Positions 16,706 through 26,900 of a stretch of 64,000 nt of DNA are shown here, piece by piece (position 1 is the first letter of the stretch; every line of letters begins with the position of its first letter). The notes beneath the pieces were generated by a model, which saw only the letters and a program-made list of their open reading frames with translations, did no database searches and was not told where the DNA came from. The stretch covers positions 220,265-284,264 of the forward strand of contig CAIJGA010000021.1 of assembly GCA_903820085.1 (NCBI GenBank), given 5' to 3'. The position numbers were made by a program, and so were the translations under genes. This stretch comes from an uncultured Chlorobiaceae bacterium. Lineage in GTDB: Bacteria; Bacteroidota; Chlorobiia; Chlorobiales; Chlorobiaceae.

Positions 16706-17965
16706 ATGTTCACTTTTCTGCATGCTGCAGACATCCATCTCGACAGTCCGTTGAAGGGGCTTGAAGCGTATCAGGATGCACCGCTGGAGCAAATCCGGCT
16801 GGCTGCCCGCCGCGCTTTTGACAACCTTGTCAAGTTGGCTCTTGATGAAAGGGTTGCGTTTGTTCTGCTTGCAGGTGACCTTTATGATGGCGACTGGAAG
16901 GACTATAACACCGGCATCTATTTTGTCAACCGGATGGGGTGGTTGCGTGACGCAGGTATTCCGGTTGTCATGGTTTCCGGAAATCATGATGCGGCAAGCC
17001 AGATGACCAGGCTGCTGAAACTGCCTGACAATGTCACCCTCTTTCCGCACCGGAGTGCCGGAACCCTGATTCTTGATCAGTACGGTGTTGCCATTCATGG
17101 TCAGAGCTTTTCTGCCCGTTCGGTTATGGATGATTTGGCTCGGAACTATCCTCAGGGTAATCCGGCGCTTTTCAATATCGGTCTTCTCCACACCAGCCTG
17201 AACGGTCGTCCGGGCCACGAGCCTTACGCTCCCTGCACGATTGATGCGCTCTGCTCAAAAGGCTACCAATATTGGGCGCTTGGCCATATTCATCAGCGCG
17301 AAGAGATCAGCCGTGATCCATGGATTGTTTTTCCCGGCAATATTCAGGGGCGTCATATCCGCGAAACGGGAGCCAAAGGGTGTACGCTGGTCTCGGTCGA
17401 TGAGGGACGTGTCATATCCGTTGAAGAGCGAGAGCTCGACGTCCTCCGTTGGGCTCTCTGCAGGGTTGATCCTGCCCGATGCCAGAGCGCTGACTCCCTG
17501 TGCGACCTTGTCCGTGAGACGCTGGAGGAGGAGAGGGCAATGGCGGATGGACGTCCGCTTGCTGTGCGATTGATTGTAGAGGGTATAACAGTGCTGCACG
17601 GTGATCTTCATGAGAATGCACTTCAATGGAGTGAAGAGTTTAGGGCTGTTGCAGCCAGCCTTGGTGATGTCTGGATTGAGAAGGTTGTGATGAAGACCAG
17701 GAAGAGTGCACTACAGCAGGACAAAAGTGCTGATGACTCTCCTCTGCAGACTTTGCTGGAATCGGTTGAAGCTCTTCAGTTTGAACATTCAGCTCTTGTC
17801 GGGCTGGTACCGGAATTTGAAAAACTTCGCACCAGGCTCCCTTCTGAGCTCTTAAGCGATGGTGACCCGTTCCGCCCCAGTGATGAAGAGCTGGCTCTCT
17901 TGCGTGAAGAGGTTAAGGAGTTGCTGATGGCAAAGATAGGACAGGGAGTACGTCATGAAAATTAA
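16706..17965 (+). CDS. YhaO-like Mre11/SbcD-family DNA exonuclease
   Basis: A 419-residue calcineurin-type phosphoesterase with all the Mre11 metal motifs: HAADIHLDSP, LLAGDLYDGD, MVSGNHD, GLLHTS and WALGHIH. About 160 C-terminal residues would contact the ATPase partner. YhaO/YhaN-type proteins are thought to process DNA ends as Mre11-Rad50/SbcCD do. The stop overlaps the start of the partner gene by 11 bases, so the two are made together. The family length matches. Confidence 0.92.
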   Translation: MFTFLHAADIHLDSPLKGLEAYQDAPLEQIRLAARRAFDNLVKLALDERVAFVLLAGDLYDGDWKDYNTGIYFVNRMGWLRDAGIPVVMVSGNHDAASQMTRLLKLPDNVTLFPHRSAGTLILDQYGVAIHGQSFSARSVMDDLARNYPQGNPALFNIGLLHTSLNGRPGHEPYAPCTIDALCSKGYQYWALGHIHQREEISRDPWIVFPGNIQGRHIRETGAKGCTLVSVDEGRVISVEERELDVLRWALCRVDPARCQSADSLCDLVRETLEEERAMADGRPLAVRLIVEGITVLHGDLHENALQWSEEFRAVAASLGDVWIEKVVMKTRKSALQQDKSADDSPLQTLLESVEALQFEHSALVGLVPEFEKLRTRLPSELLSDGDPFRPSDEELALLREEVKELLMAKIGQGVRHEN

Positions 17966-20900
17966 ACGGCTTGAGCTGAAAGCGTTTGGCCCTTTTTCCG
18001 GTGATATTCTTGATTTCTCCTCTCCTCTTCCAGGTCTCCATATTGTTTATGGGCCAAATGAGGCAGGCAAAAGCAGTGCCATGAGAGCGCTTCAGGCCCT
18101 CTTTTTTGGTTTTCCCATACGTACTGCGGATAATTTTCGCCATCAGAACCAGCAGCTTCTGGTGGGCGGCTGCTTGCAGGGTGATAACGGTAAGGAACTT
18201 GCATTTTTCCGCCGGAAACGAAGTGTGAAAGATCTCTTTGACCAGCAGGACAATCCGCTTGAGCCATCAGCCCTGATACCGTATTTGCATGGCGTTGAAA
18301 AAGAACTTTTTCTTGCGCTGTACGGCATTAATCATGAAATGCTGGTCATGGGAGGGCAAGGCGTTTTGGACCAGCAGGGAGAGGTAGGCAAGGCACTCTT
18401 TGCTGCCGGTGCCGGGCTTGCCTCTCTGAAACCGGTCATTGACGGGCTTGAACGGGAAGGGGATAGTCTTTTCAGGCCACAGGGCTCAAGCAGATTGATC
18501 AATGAGGCTTTGGCTTACCACAAGGAGTTGCAGAGGCAATCGAAAGAGGTAACCCTTTCGGGCCGTGAATGGGAGGAGCATCAGCAGGATCTCGACGAGG
18601 CGCAAAAGAAGCTGACAGAGATACAGAAGAGAAAGCAGCAACTGGAGACGGAGAAAAGCAAGTATGAACGTTTGCACCAGGCGTTGCCTGATCTTTCAGA
18701 TCGTAAAAACCTGTTGCTGCAACTGGCTGAACTGGGCGAGGTCACACCTCTACCTGCTGATTTCAGCGAGCGCCGGGGTACCCTTGAACAGCAGGAGAGA
18801 GAGGCACGCATCCACTTTGAGCAGGTAACGGCACGGCTTCAAACTCTCCGGGAAAAAATGGCCGGGCACTCACTCAATCAGAGGCTGCTTGATGAAGCCG
18901 CCACGATAGAGGATTTGCATCAGCGGCTCGGCGAGTATCGGAAAGGAAAAAGTGACCGTCCGCAGCGTGACGGGCAGCGCATCGGCGCACGCACTGCGGC
19001 AGCGGATCTTCTCAAGCAGATCAAGCCTGAATTGAGCATCAATGATAGTGATCGTCTTCGTCCCGGACTTTCAAAGCGTAGAACGATGCTGGATCTTGCT
19101 TCCCGCCATGAAGCACTTCAGCAGGGGACGCGGAACGCACAACTTCAGTTGCAGGAGATTGAAAAAGTGCTTGAAAAAGTTGAATCTGAACGGCAGCAAC
19201 TCCCGCCTGTTGCTGAAACCGGTCAGCTTCCGCGGGCACTGCTTGCGGCTGAAAGGGCTGGTGATATCGACACCCAGATCATGAGTCTTGAGCATGAACG
19301 GCAGAGTTGCCAGCGAGAATGTATCGCGGCATTGAATCGGCTCGGACTGTGGAAAGGGTCACTGGAACTCGTCCTCCATCTTCCGCTTCCTCTTGCGGAA
19401 ACCGTCAACCTGTTTGACGAGGAGTTCCGTGCTTTGACTGACCATAAACGGCAACTTCAGGCAGAGCAGGAGGAACTTGAAAAGCAGTTGGTTCTTGCAG
19501 CAGAAAAAATCCAAAAGCTTGCATTTGCCTTTGACGTTCCCAGTGAGGAAGAATTGGCAAAGAACAGAAGCAGGCGGGAGCAGGGGTGGCAGCTTTTGCG
19601 CCGTCAATGGATCGGTCAGGAGGATGTGGCTGAAGAGAGCCGCAACTACGACTCCCGGTACCCGCTTCCGGAAGCTTATGAGCAGATGGTCGGTTTGGCT
19701 GACCAGATCGCGGATCGACTTTATCGTGAGGCGGAGCTTGTCGAGAAATATGCATCATTGAAAGCTGATACGGAAAAATGCGAGAAGCGGCTTGCGGTAC
19801 TTCATGACAAAAAGGCAACTGCTGACGGAGCCATCGCAGATTTCTACCGCCGATGGCAGCAACAATGGGCAACAATGGGCATTATACCGCTCTCTCCCCG
19901 TGAGATGATCGCCTGGCTTGGCTCCTTTGAAAATCTGCGCATTCAGGTCAGGGAACTTGAAAAGAGCCAGAGAGAGCTCGATGAAAAGATGACATACCGC
20001 ACAGAGTTGCAGGGAAGTCTCCTCAAAGAAATTGCTGCGGCAGGTGCAGACAAGAGCTTCACAGGATTGGCGCTGCACGAGCCTCTTGACTATGCCAGAG
20101 CTCTCTGGAACAGCATGGAAACTGTCCAGAAAAAGCGGGAAGCGATAGCGAGCAAACTTCGTGACGGCCAAAGAACGCTTGAAAATGCCCTGGAGAAGAG
20201 GAACCGGGCCGAGAATGAGCTGAAGGAGTGGCAGGCAGAGTGGAGCAATGCGATGACGCCTCTTGGGCTTGATGGCAAGACACTTCCCTCAGAGGCGCTT
20301 GATTTCATGGAGACGCTTCAAGCCTGTTTTGAGAAGCTGAAGGAGGCTGATGATTTTCGCAAACGGATAGAGGGAATTGACCGGGATATAAACGAGTTTG
20401 AAGCGGATGTCGATCGACTTGTTCAGCAAATTGCCCCGGATCTTGCAGGTATTGAAGCCCATCCGGCCATCACCGAACTTAAACTCCGCCTTGGTCGTGC
20501 CAGTCAGGAACAAGCCATTTTGCTGCGGGAGGGTGAAGAGCTGGAGCTGCTTGAAAAAGCACTGGTCACTACGCAAACCGATGTGCGGAGCTGCGAAGCT
20601 GAACTTGCGGCAATGCGTGAGTCAGCCGATTGCTGCACCCGTGAGGATCTGATAGCGGCTGAGCAGCGTTCTGAGACATGGACTATGCTCAAACAGCGGC
20701 AACAGGAAGTGGAGAGGAATCTCTCCCGTATTGCGGCGGGTACAACCCTTGTCGATCTTGAGCTTCAGGCCGAATCGGTCAATCCTGATGAACTTCCCGG
20801 CCGTATCGACATCCTGAACAAGGAGATTGTTAGCCAGCTTAATCCGGAAATCAATCAGTTGACAGAAAGCATAGGCCGAAAAAAAAATGAGCTTGAACGG

Positions 20901-21470
20901 ATAAATGGCGGCAGCAAGGCAGCTGAACTGGCCGAAGCCCTGCAGCACTCTCTCACAAAAGTCCGCCGTTTGACCGACCGCTATATCCGCATCAAGCTTG
21001 CAGCAACAATGCTCCGTGACGAAACCGAGCGATATCGTCAGGAAAACGAGGCGCCGGTCCTGAAAATTGCCTCCCGTTATTTCACCGAGCTGACCATAGG
21101 CTCCTTTACCGGCCTGCGTACCGACAGTGACGAGCATGGCAAACTGGTTCTGGCCGGTGTGCGACCAAACGGAAGCTGGCTGCAGGTTGATGCCATGAGT
21201 TCCGGCACCCGCGACCAGCTCTATCTTGCCCTGCGCCTCGCAACCCTCGAATGGCGCACAGAGTCAAGCGAGCCCATGCCATTTATTGTAGACGATATAC
21301 TGATCAACTTTGACGATCAACGCTCACAGGCAACCATCAGAGCGCTGAGTGAACTGGGAATAAAGAGCCAGGTGATTCTCTTTACGCACCATCATAAGAT
21401 TGTGGAAGTGGCAGGGAAGCCGGAGTTTGCGGGGAAAGTCTTTATCCATAAGATTCGGGGCGGGCAGTAA
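17955..21470 (+). CDS. YhaN-like Rad50/SbcC-type AAA ATPase
   Basis: An 1171-residue ABC/SMC-like ATPase. The N-terminal Walker A is GPNEAGKSSAMRALQ near residue 34. From about 190 to 1010 it is mostly charged coiled coil, with no obvious CxxC zinc hook. The C-terminal head has the signature MSSGTRDQLYLALRL and Walker B PFIVDDILINFDD. It would form an ATP-gated clamp on DNA with the nuclease encoded just upstream. It is longer than the roughly 960-residue Bacillus YhaN, the extra length being coiled coil. Confidence 0.92.
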   Translation: MKIKRLELKAFGPFSGDILDFSSPLPGLHIVYGPNEAGKSSAMRALQALFFGFPIRTADNFRHQNQQLLVGGCLQGDNGKELAFFRRKRSVKDLFDQQDNPLEPSALIPYLHGVEKELFLALYGINHEMLVMGGQGVLDQQGEVGKALFAAGAGLASLKPVIDGLEREGDSLFRPQGSSRLINEALAYHKELQRQSKEVTLSGREWEEHQQDLDEAQKKLTEIQKRKQQLETEKSKYERLHQALPDLSDRKNLLLQLAELGEVTPLPADFSERRGTLEQQEREARIHFEQVTARLQTLREKMAGHSLNQRLLDEAATIEDLHQRLGEYRKGKSDRPQRDGQRIGARTAAADLLKQIKPELSINDSDRLRPGLSKRRTMLDLASRHEALQQGTRNAQLQLQEIEKVLEKVESERQQLPPVAETGQLPRALLAAERAGDIDTQIMSLEHERQSCQRECIAALNRLGLWKGSLELVLHLPLPLAETVNLFDEEFRALTDHKRQLQAEQEELEKQLVLAAEKIQKLAFAFDVPSEEELAKNRSRREQGWQLLRRQWIGQEDVAEESRNYDSRYPLPEAYEQMVGLADQIADRLYREAELVEKYASLKADTEKCEKRLAVLHDKKATADGAIADFYRRWQQQWATMGIIPLSPREMIAWLGSFENLRIQVRELEKSQRELDEKMTYRTELQGSLLKEIAAAGADKSFTGLALHEPLDYARALWNSMETVQKKREAIASKLRDGQRTLENALEKRNRAENELKEWQAEWSNAMTPLGLDGKTLPSEALDFMETLQACFEKLKEADDFRKRIEGIDRDINEFEADVDRLVQQIAPDLAGIEAHPAITELKLRLGRASQEQAILLREGEELELLEKALVTTQTDVRSCEAELAAMRESADCCTREDLIAAEQRSETWTMLKQRQQEVERNLSRIAAGTTLVDLELQAESVNPDELPGRIDILNKEIVSQLNPEINQLTESIGRKKNELERINGGSKAAELAEALQHSLTKVRRLTDRYIRIKLAATMLRDETERYRQENEAPVLKIASRYFTELTIGSFTGLRTDSDEHGKLVLAGVRPNGSWLQVDAMSSGTRDQLYLALRLATLEWRTESSEPMPFIVDDILINFDDQRSQATIRALSELGIKSQVILFTHHHKIVEVAGKPEFAGKVFIHKIRGGQ

Positions 21471-21552
21471 GAATCAGCGTTAATAAAACAACCAAGTCCC
21501 TGAAATGCTTTCCGATAGACATCTTTATTTGTCTGTAAACTGACCGGTGACG

Positions 21553-21843
21553 TTAACGGGCAATCTGTGGCTTTCCGTTTTTTGCGAAAAAGTCGTTCAG
21601 CGCCTCCCCAACCATTTGCTGAATGGACATATCCTTGTCCAGACCGATCATTTTCAGCTGCTTCAGGACATCGGCATCAAACCAGCCCGTGATAGACTTT
21701 TTCCCCAGTCGGTTTGACGGTGTTGGTGAAGCCGTACGTGTTTTCTCAGTCTGTTGCATAGCAGCTTTGTCAGCCTTAGCACCCTCTTTTTGGCTATCTG
21801 ATGACTGGCGCAATGCTGATGCAAGGCTTGTTTTTTTTTGCAT
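21553..21843 (-). CDS. Ribbon-helix-helix protein, ParG/antitoxin-like
   Basis: A 96-residue protein with a polar, unstructured N-terminal half (Ser, Lys, Thr, Gln) and a C-terminal DNA-binding fold: KKSITGWFDADVLKQLKMI followed by SIQQMVGEALNDFFAKNG. The layout, flexible arm plus ribbon-helix-helix, is like ParG and similar plasmid partition centromere-binders. It is 24 bp downstream of a ParA gene, which supports a partition role. Another reading is a transcriptional repressor of its own operon. Confidence 0.8.
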   Translation of the reverse strand: MQKKTSLASALRQSSDSQKEGAKADKAAMQQTEKTRTASPTPSNRLGKKSITGWFDADVLKQLKMIGLDKDMSIQQMVGEALNDFFAKNGKPQIAR

Positions 21844-21867
21844 AGTATATTCTCCGTTCCCTATAAA

Positions 21868-22494
21868 TTATTTTTTAATACCGATATAGCGGCAAATCCA
21901 CTCATAAATTCTCTCTACCTCCCGGGCAGCTTTTCCTGAAGGCTCATATTCAATGGCGGCCAGTCCAACCGTTAAAGAGTGTACAAAAGCGGCTCGTTGG
22001 CCTAAATATTCCGGAATTATTTCCAGATTATAACATTTTATTGCCTCGAGAGCCTCATCGGTAAGTGATCCTCTAGGGGGAACTGAATTCAGAATGGCAA
22101 CGGCCGGTTTTTTTGCCATGGCAGCAATATCGACCGAAGTCGCAATAGCACGAAGATCAAGAATCGAGGGCTTGCAGGGAATAATCACTAAATCTGCAAC
22201 TCTGGCGACTTGCAGTGCTGCGGAATCTGAGTGAGGAGCTGTATCGATAATAACAAGATCAGCTCCATGTTCACGGGCGGTCTCAAGGATTGCATTAATG
22301 CGTACCGGTTGTGCTGAAATAACGACAGGACTCTCTTTTTTGCGGGTGTCTTGCCACCCCATCGCGCTGCCCTGAGGGTCGATATCAATAACAACACACG
22401 AATGTCCGCGGCTCTCAGCCGCAACAGCAAGATTGATTGCAAGTGTTGTTTTGCCTGCCCCGCCTTTCTGCGATATCATGGCAATTATTTTCAT
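21868..22494 (-). CDS. ParA-family partition ATPase (plasmid type)
   Basis: A 208-residue deviant Walker ATPase: MISQKGGAGKTTLAINLAV (with the signature lysine), VVIDIDPQGSAMGW and LVIIDTAPHSDS. Its small size and lack of an N-terminal helix-turn-helix place it with ParF/type Ib plasmid partition proteins rather than chromosomal Soj. The frame is open to 22545, but the start at 22494 (MKIIAMISQKGG) fits the family. With the ribbon-helix-helix gene downstream and repeats upstream (22565-22693) it makes a complete-looking partition cassette in what otherwise seems chromosomal DNA. Confidence 0.92.
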   Translation of the reverse strand: MKIIAMISQKGGAGKTTLAINLAVAAESRGHSCVVIDIDPQGSAMGWQDTRKKESPVVISAQPVRINAILETAREHGADLVIIDTAPHSDSAALQVARVADLVIIPCKPSILDLRAIATSVDIAAMAKKPAVAILNSVPPRGSLTDEALEAIKCYNLEIIPEYLGQRAAFVHSLTVGLAAIEYEPSGKAAREVERIYEWICRYIGIKK

Positions 22495-22545
22495 GGTGTC
22501 ATGAAGGATTGTGTTCCTGAATGAAAGCGGGAATGTAATATTCAT

Positions 22546-23987
22546 AACATAACATCATTATACCAATATTGCAATACACTGATCACACAAAATAACACTT
22601 CCTATTGACTTAAATCCATTAATCTGTAAATATTACAATACATATGGATGATTTAATTACTTGTAATATAGAATACAAAATATATTGCAATCATATCCGA
22701 TAAGCTATTGAGATAAAAGTATATAAAGTTTCTCTATACGGTCTTAAGTCGCTGTTTTCCTTTTTCAGGCAACAACAGATTTGCCGTTATTCGGGAAGAT
22801 TTCCGATACCGTATCAGAAATGATGTGATGAAGTGAAGATTTCTCGTGATAACTTTTTCGCAGGAACTTGCCGATATCACTCCGGACTATTCAATTATTT
22901 TAATCTGGTTCACGTATGAGTCGGCTCTTTGTGTTCTCTTCGGAAAGTTTGCTTGTGTTTTCCCGTAAGGAAGCTTGCATGTTCAAGCTTCAGCGAAATG
23001 CGGGGGATGTTTCCGCTTTTGTTAAGAAGAATTGTTCCTTTTGTTGAATTGATGTTAGAGAAATTGCTTGTTTGATATCTATACTTGTATAAATAAAACA
23101 ATATGTACTGAATGAAAGATGTATAGACTGCTTTATAAGCTTGACAGTGCCAACCCGGAGCGCATAGTCATCAGTTGAAGTATTATGGCAAGGGGCGACT
23201 AACTGTGCTCCCCGAGTTAAAATCAGGGAATTCTTCTGCTTGAACTCTGTGTTTTGTCGTGTTGTAAGCTTTCATTTACTACTGAAAGCTATAAATAAGT
23301 AATATTGGACTCTTCCAAAATACCCAAAATCCTGAGAAATCGTTGCCTCCAGAATAATGATTTACACTCGGATAAGTGTATATTTATATTGCATTTAATG
23401 TGATTCGAATGTGATCTGGTTCGCGTGTTGTAATTATTTATTGATGTGAATAATGATATGTATATCGTTGTGTTGTATACTATGTATTATGAATGCAATC
23501 TATATTGTGTGAATGAATACAAAATATATTTATATCTCCTCTTGCGTTATGGGTTCGGTCTGCAAACGTGTCGTTGCCGTAATTATTTGCGTACAGAAGG
23601 ATGAGATTGAACTGAGGAAGAGAGCAGAACTGGTTAAGCCTGTGTGCCTTTGGAAGTGGGGGGGTGTATTAAGCGTCTTGGTGTTGGCAAAGCCGTATTG
23701 CTGCCGACAGAACACAAAAAACCTCCAATGTTCCACGTGTAGAAATTGAAGGCAAAGGGGGAGTATGATCTATCTTTTTGTCAATATAAAACTCTTATAC
23801 CAAACAGCACCAGGCTTCGTGCCACGTCTGTTTTTCCAGCCTTGTGCAGGACGTGAGCCCAGCGTTACTGGCCAGCATCTTGATGACGGTCGGGGTTTCG
23901 GGAAAATCGCAGTTCCTGATGTGCTACTGTAAGGTAATCTTAATTGTAAGAGGCAAGGTATATTAACGATTATCATATATTTGCCCT
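22546..23987. other. 1.4-kb gene-poor, AT-rich region between parA and recC
   Basis: No convincing gene. The first 150 bp hold the parA-proximal repeats. A 16-base sequence at 22671-22686 recurs exactly at 23515-23530. An 8-bp stem with 8-base loop is at 23267-23290. Two stretches (about 23119-23245 plus strand, and 23780-23940) have codon-like composition broken by stops and may be decayed genes. The 78-codon open frame at 23513-23749 is cysteine-rich, has no family resemblance and is probably not a gene. Confidence 0.45.
22565..22693 (-). repeat. Degenerate AATATTRCAATACA repeats upstream of parA
   Basis: Related 12-14-base elements occur at 22565-22578 (AATATTGCAATACA), 22629-22642 (AATATTACAATACA), 22665-22677 (AATATAGAATACA) and 22682-22693 (ATATTGCAATCA), all in the same direction. 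They lie 70-200 bp upstream of the parA start, where ParG-like proteins usually bind to repress the operon and to mark the centromere. Confidence 0.55.
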
Positions 23988-26900
23988 ATGCCACTTAACC
24001 TCTACACCAGCAACCGGATGGAAGTTCTGGTTGATACCCTCGCCTCTACGCTTAGCAAGCCGCTGGATTTGCCATTCGCCCAGGAGGTGATTGTGGTGCA
24101 GAGCCGCGGAATACAGCGCTGGCTCTCAATGGAGCTGGCGTCGCGTTTTGGCGTCTGGGCTAACGGGGATTATCCTTTTCCGAACGCTATGGTTAAAAAG
24201 CTCTTCGAACAGCTCTTGCCTGCAACTCCGGAGGGCGCCTCCTTTGCGCCGGAGGTGATGAGCTGGAAGATCATGCGACTTCTGCCGGATCTGCTCAAGA
24301 GTGAGCCTTTTGGCACCTTGCGCCACTATCTGGCCGATGATCCTGACGGGCTCAAGCTTTTCCAGTTATCCGAAAAAATTGCTGATACCTTCGACCAGTA
24401 CACGCTCTATCGCTCGGAGATGCTCTCCGGCTGGGAGGCGTGGGAGCAGCAGCCAACAGGAGATGAGTGGCAGCCGATCCTTTGGCGAAAGCTTGCAGAT
24501 GGAGAGGGATCACACCGGGGACGGCTGAAGGAGCTCTTCTGCCGGCAGTTGAGCCCTGCGTTACCGGGCGTGAAGGATATTGCTGAGCGGATCACCCTCT
24601 TCGGCATCTCCTACCTCCCGAAGTTCCATCTCGATATGCTCTCGGCGGTTGCCAGAGCGACGGAGGTGAACCTTTTTCTTCTGAGTCCGACCCGTGAATA
24701 TTGGGGGGATATTCTCTCCAAAAAGGCAACTGTCCGCCTTTCGGAGGAGGAGCGTGCAATGCGTACTGAAGGCAATCCGCTGCTTGCTTCGCTCGGGCGT
24801 ATCGGTCGTGATTTTTCCGACATGATTATCGACCTGAGCGACAGCGCCTTACATCAGGAGGAGCGCTATGACGATCCGGGTGAGAAGTGCCTGCTTCATG
24901 CCCTGCAGTCCGATATTCTGAACCTTGCGGGCACCGGCGAGGAGGGTGAGTTGCGCCCTCTTGATCCTCTTGATCGCTCGGTGAGGATTCACTCCTGTCA
25001 CAGCCCGCTTCGTGAAATCGAGGTGCTTTACGACAACATCCTCGCCATGCTTGAGGAGTACCCAGAGCTGAGCCCGAGGGATATTGTGGTGATGACTCCG
25101 GAAATTGAGAGCTACTCGCCCTTTATCGCCAGTGTTTTCGGGGCGGGGAGTGCCGGTGGAGATGGCGCTTCGGCTATTCACTACTCCATTGCTGACCGGC
25201 GCACGATCAATGAGGGGGAGATTGCCTCAGCGGTGCTGAAGTTGCTTGCTCTCTCAGGCAGCAGCCTTGGCGCATCCGAGCTCTTTGACCTGCTTGCATC
25301 CCCTCCGGTGAGCCGTCGTTTTTTGCTGGAGAGTGACGAACTTGATATTATCCGTGCATGGATTGAAAATACCGGCATTCGATGGGGAATGGATGAGAGT
25401 GACCGTACGGCGAGGAATTTGCCCGGATACCGCCAAAACTCCTGGAAGGCGGGGCTCGACCGGCTCATGCTTGGCTATGCCATGCCGGACGAAAATCAGC
25501 TCTTTAACGGCATACTGCCTTATGACGATCTCACCGGCTCTGCTCCGGAAACCCTTGGCAAGTTTGCTGGGTTCATTACGGCCGTCGAAAGCTTTGTCAA
25601 AAGTATTGGGCGATCCCGCCCACTAGACGAGTGGCGTATCCAGTTTCAGGCATTGCTGGCGGACTTTATTGTCCCCTCCAGCAGCTCAGAGCGGGAGTTT
25701 GCTGCAATAGCCGCACTTGCTGAAAAGCTTGGCGATGTTGTCACTATGGCGGAATACACCGGAGTGGTAACACCTGCGGTGATGCTCTCCTGGCTGAGAT
25801 CTCGTCTTGAGCAGCAGGAGCAGGGGCTTGGCTTCATGACGGGCGGGATCACCTTTTGCTCCATGCTTCCCATGCGGAGCATTCCGTTCAGGGTTGTTGT
25901 CCTGATCGGCATGAACGACAGCGCCTTTCCCCGCCAGAGCCGCGCTCCGGGATTCGATCTTATTGCACGTGCACCGCAGAAGGGCGACCGTTCAACTCGC
26001 AATGAAGACCGGTACATGTTTCTTGAGTCAATCATTTCAGCCCGCGATCTGCTCTATATCAGCTATGTCGGCCAAAGCATCAAAGACAACAGCGAACTGC
26101 CGCCGTCAGTGCTGGTGAGTGAACTGCTCGATGCTGTCCGCAGGGGCTTTGCTCTGCCTGATGGAAATGCTGTTGAGAAACATCTGGTCGTGCGACACCG
26201 CCTGCAGGCGTTTAATCGGGCTTATTTTTCTGCAAGCTCTCCGCTCTTCAGCTATTCGGCTGAAAACTTTAATGCACTGGTAGAAAAAGAGCGCCCGTCA
26301 GTTTCATCCTGTCCCTTTATGAGCGCTCCTCTTGATGAACCGCCCGTGGAGTGGAAAACGGTTTCGCTCGATCGGCTGTTGCGTTTTTACGATAACCCTG
26401 CCGGCTTTTTTCTTGAACAGCGTCTCGGCATACGCCTCGAAGGCATGGTGGAGCCGCTTGAGGATCGTGAGCCCTTTGCCGTTCAGGGACTCGAATTGTA
26501 CAGCCTGAAGCAGGAGCTGCTGGAGGTTGTGCTTGAAGGAGGTGAGAGCAGCGAACTGCTTCCGCTATATCGGAGTCGGGGTTTGCTTCCCCCTGAACTG
26601 CACGGGGAGCTGCTTTTCCGCAAAATCCTTGATGAGGTACGGGAGTTTGCTGCAACAGTGCAGGAAAAAAGCTTCAGCAAAGCTCCTCTTGCTCCTCTTG
26701 AAATAGATCTGCAACTCGGCGAGTTCCGTCTGACCGGCCAGCTTTCACGGGTGTGGCCGCAAGGTCTGCTGCACTATCGCTGTGCAAAGCTGAAGATGAA
26801 AGATCAGATGAGAGGCTGGATAGAACACCTCGTTCTCAACTCGGCAGAGCAACCGGGCTACCCAAAAGAGAGTTGCCTTGTCATGGTTGACGACACAAAG

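Noticed and set aside
23513..23749. 78-codon open frame, cysteine-rich
   Set aside because: No ribosome site, no family resemblance, and it lies in AT-rich non-coding-like DNA.
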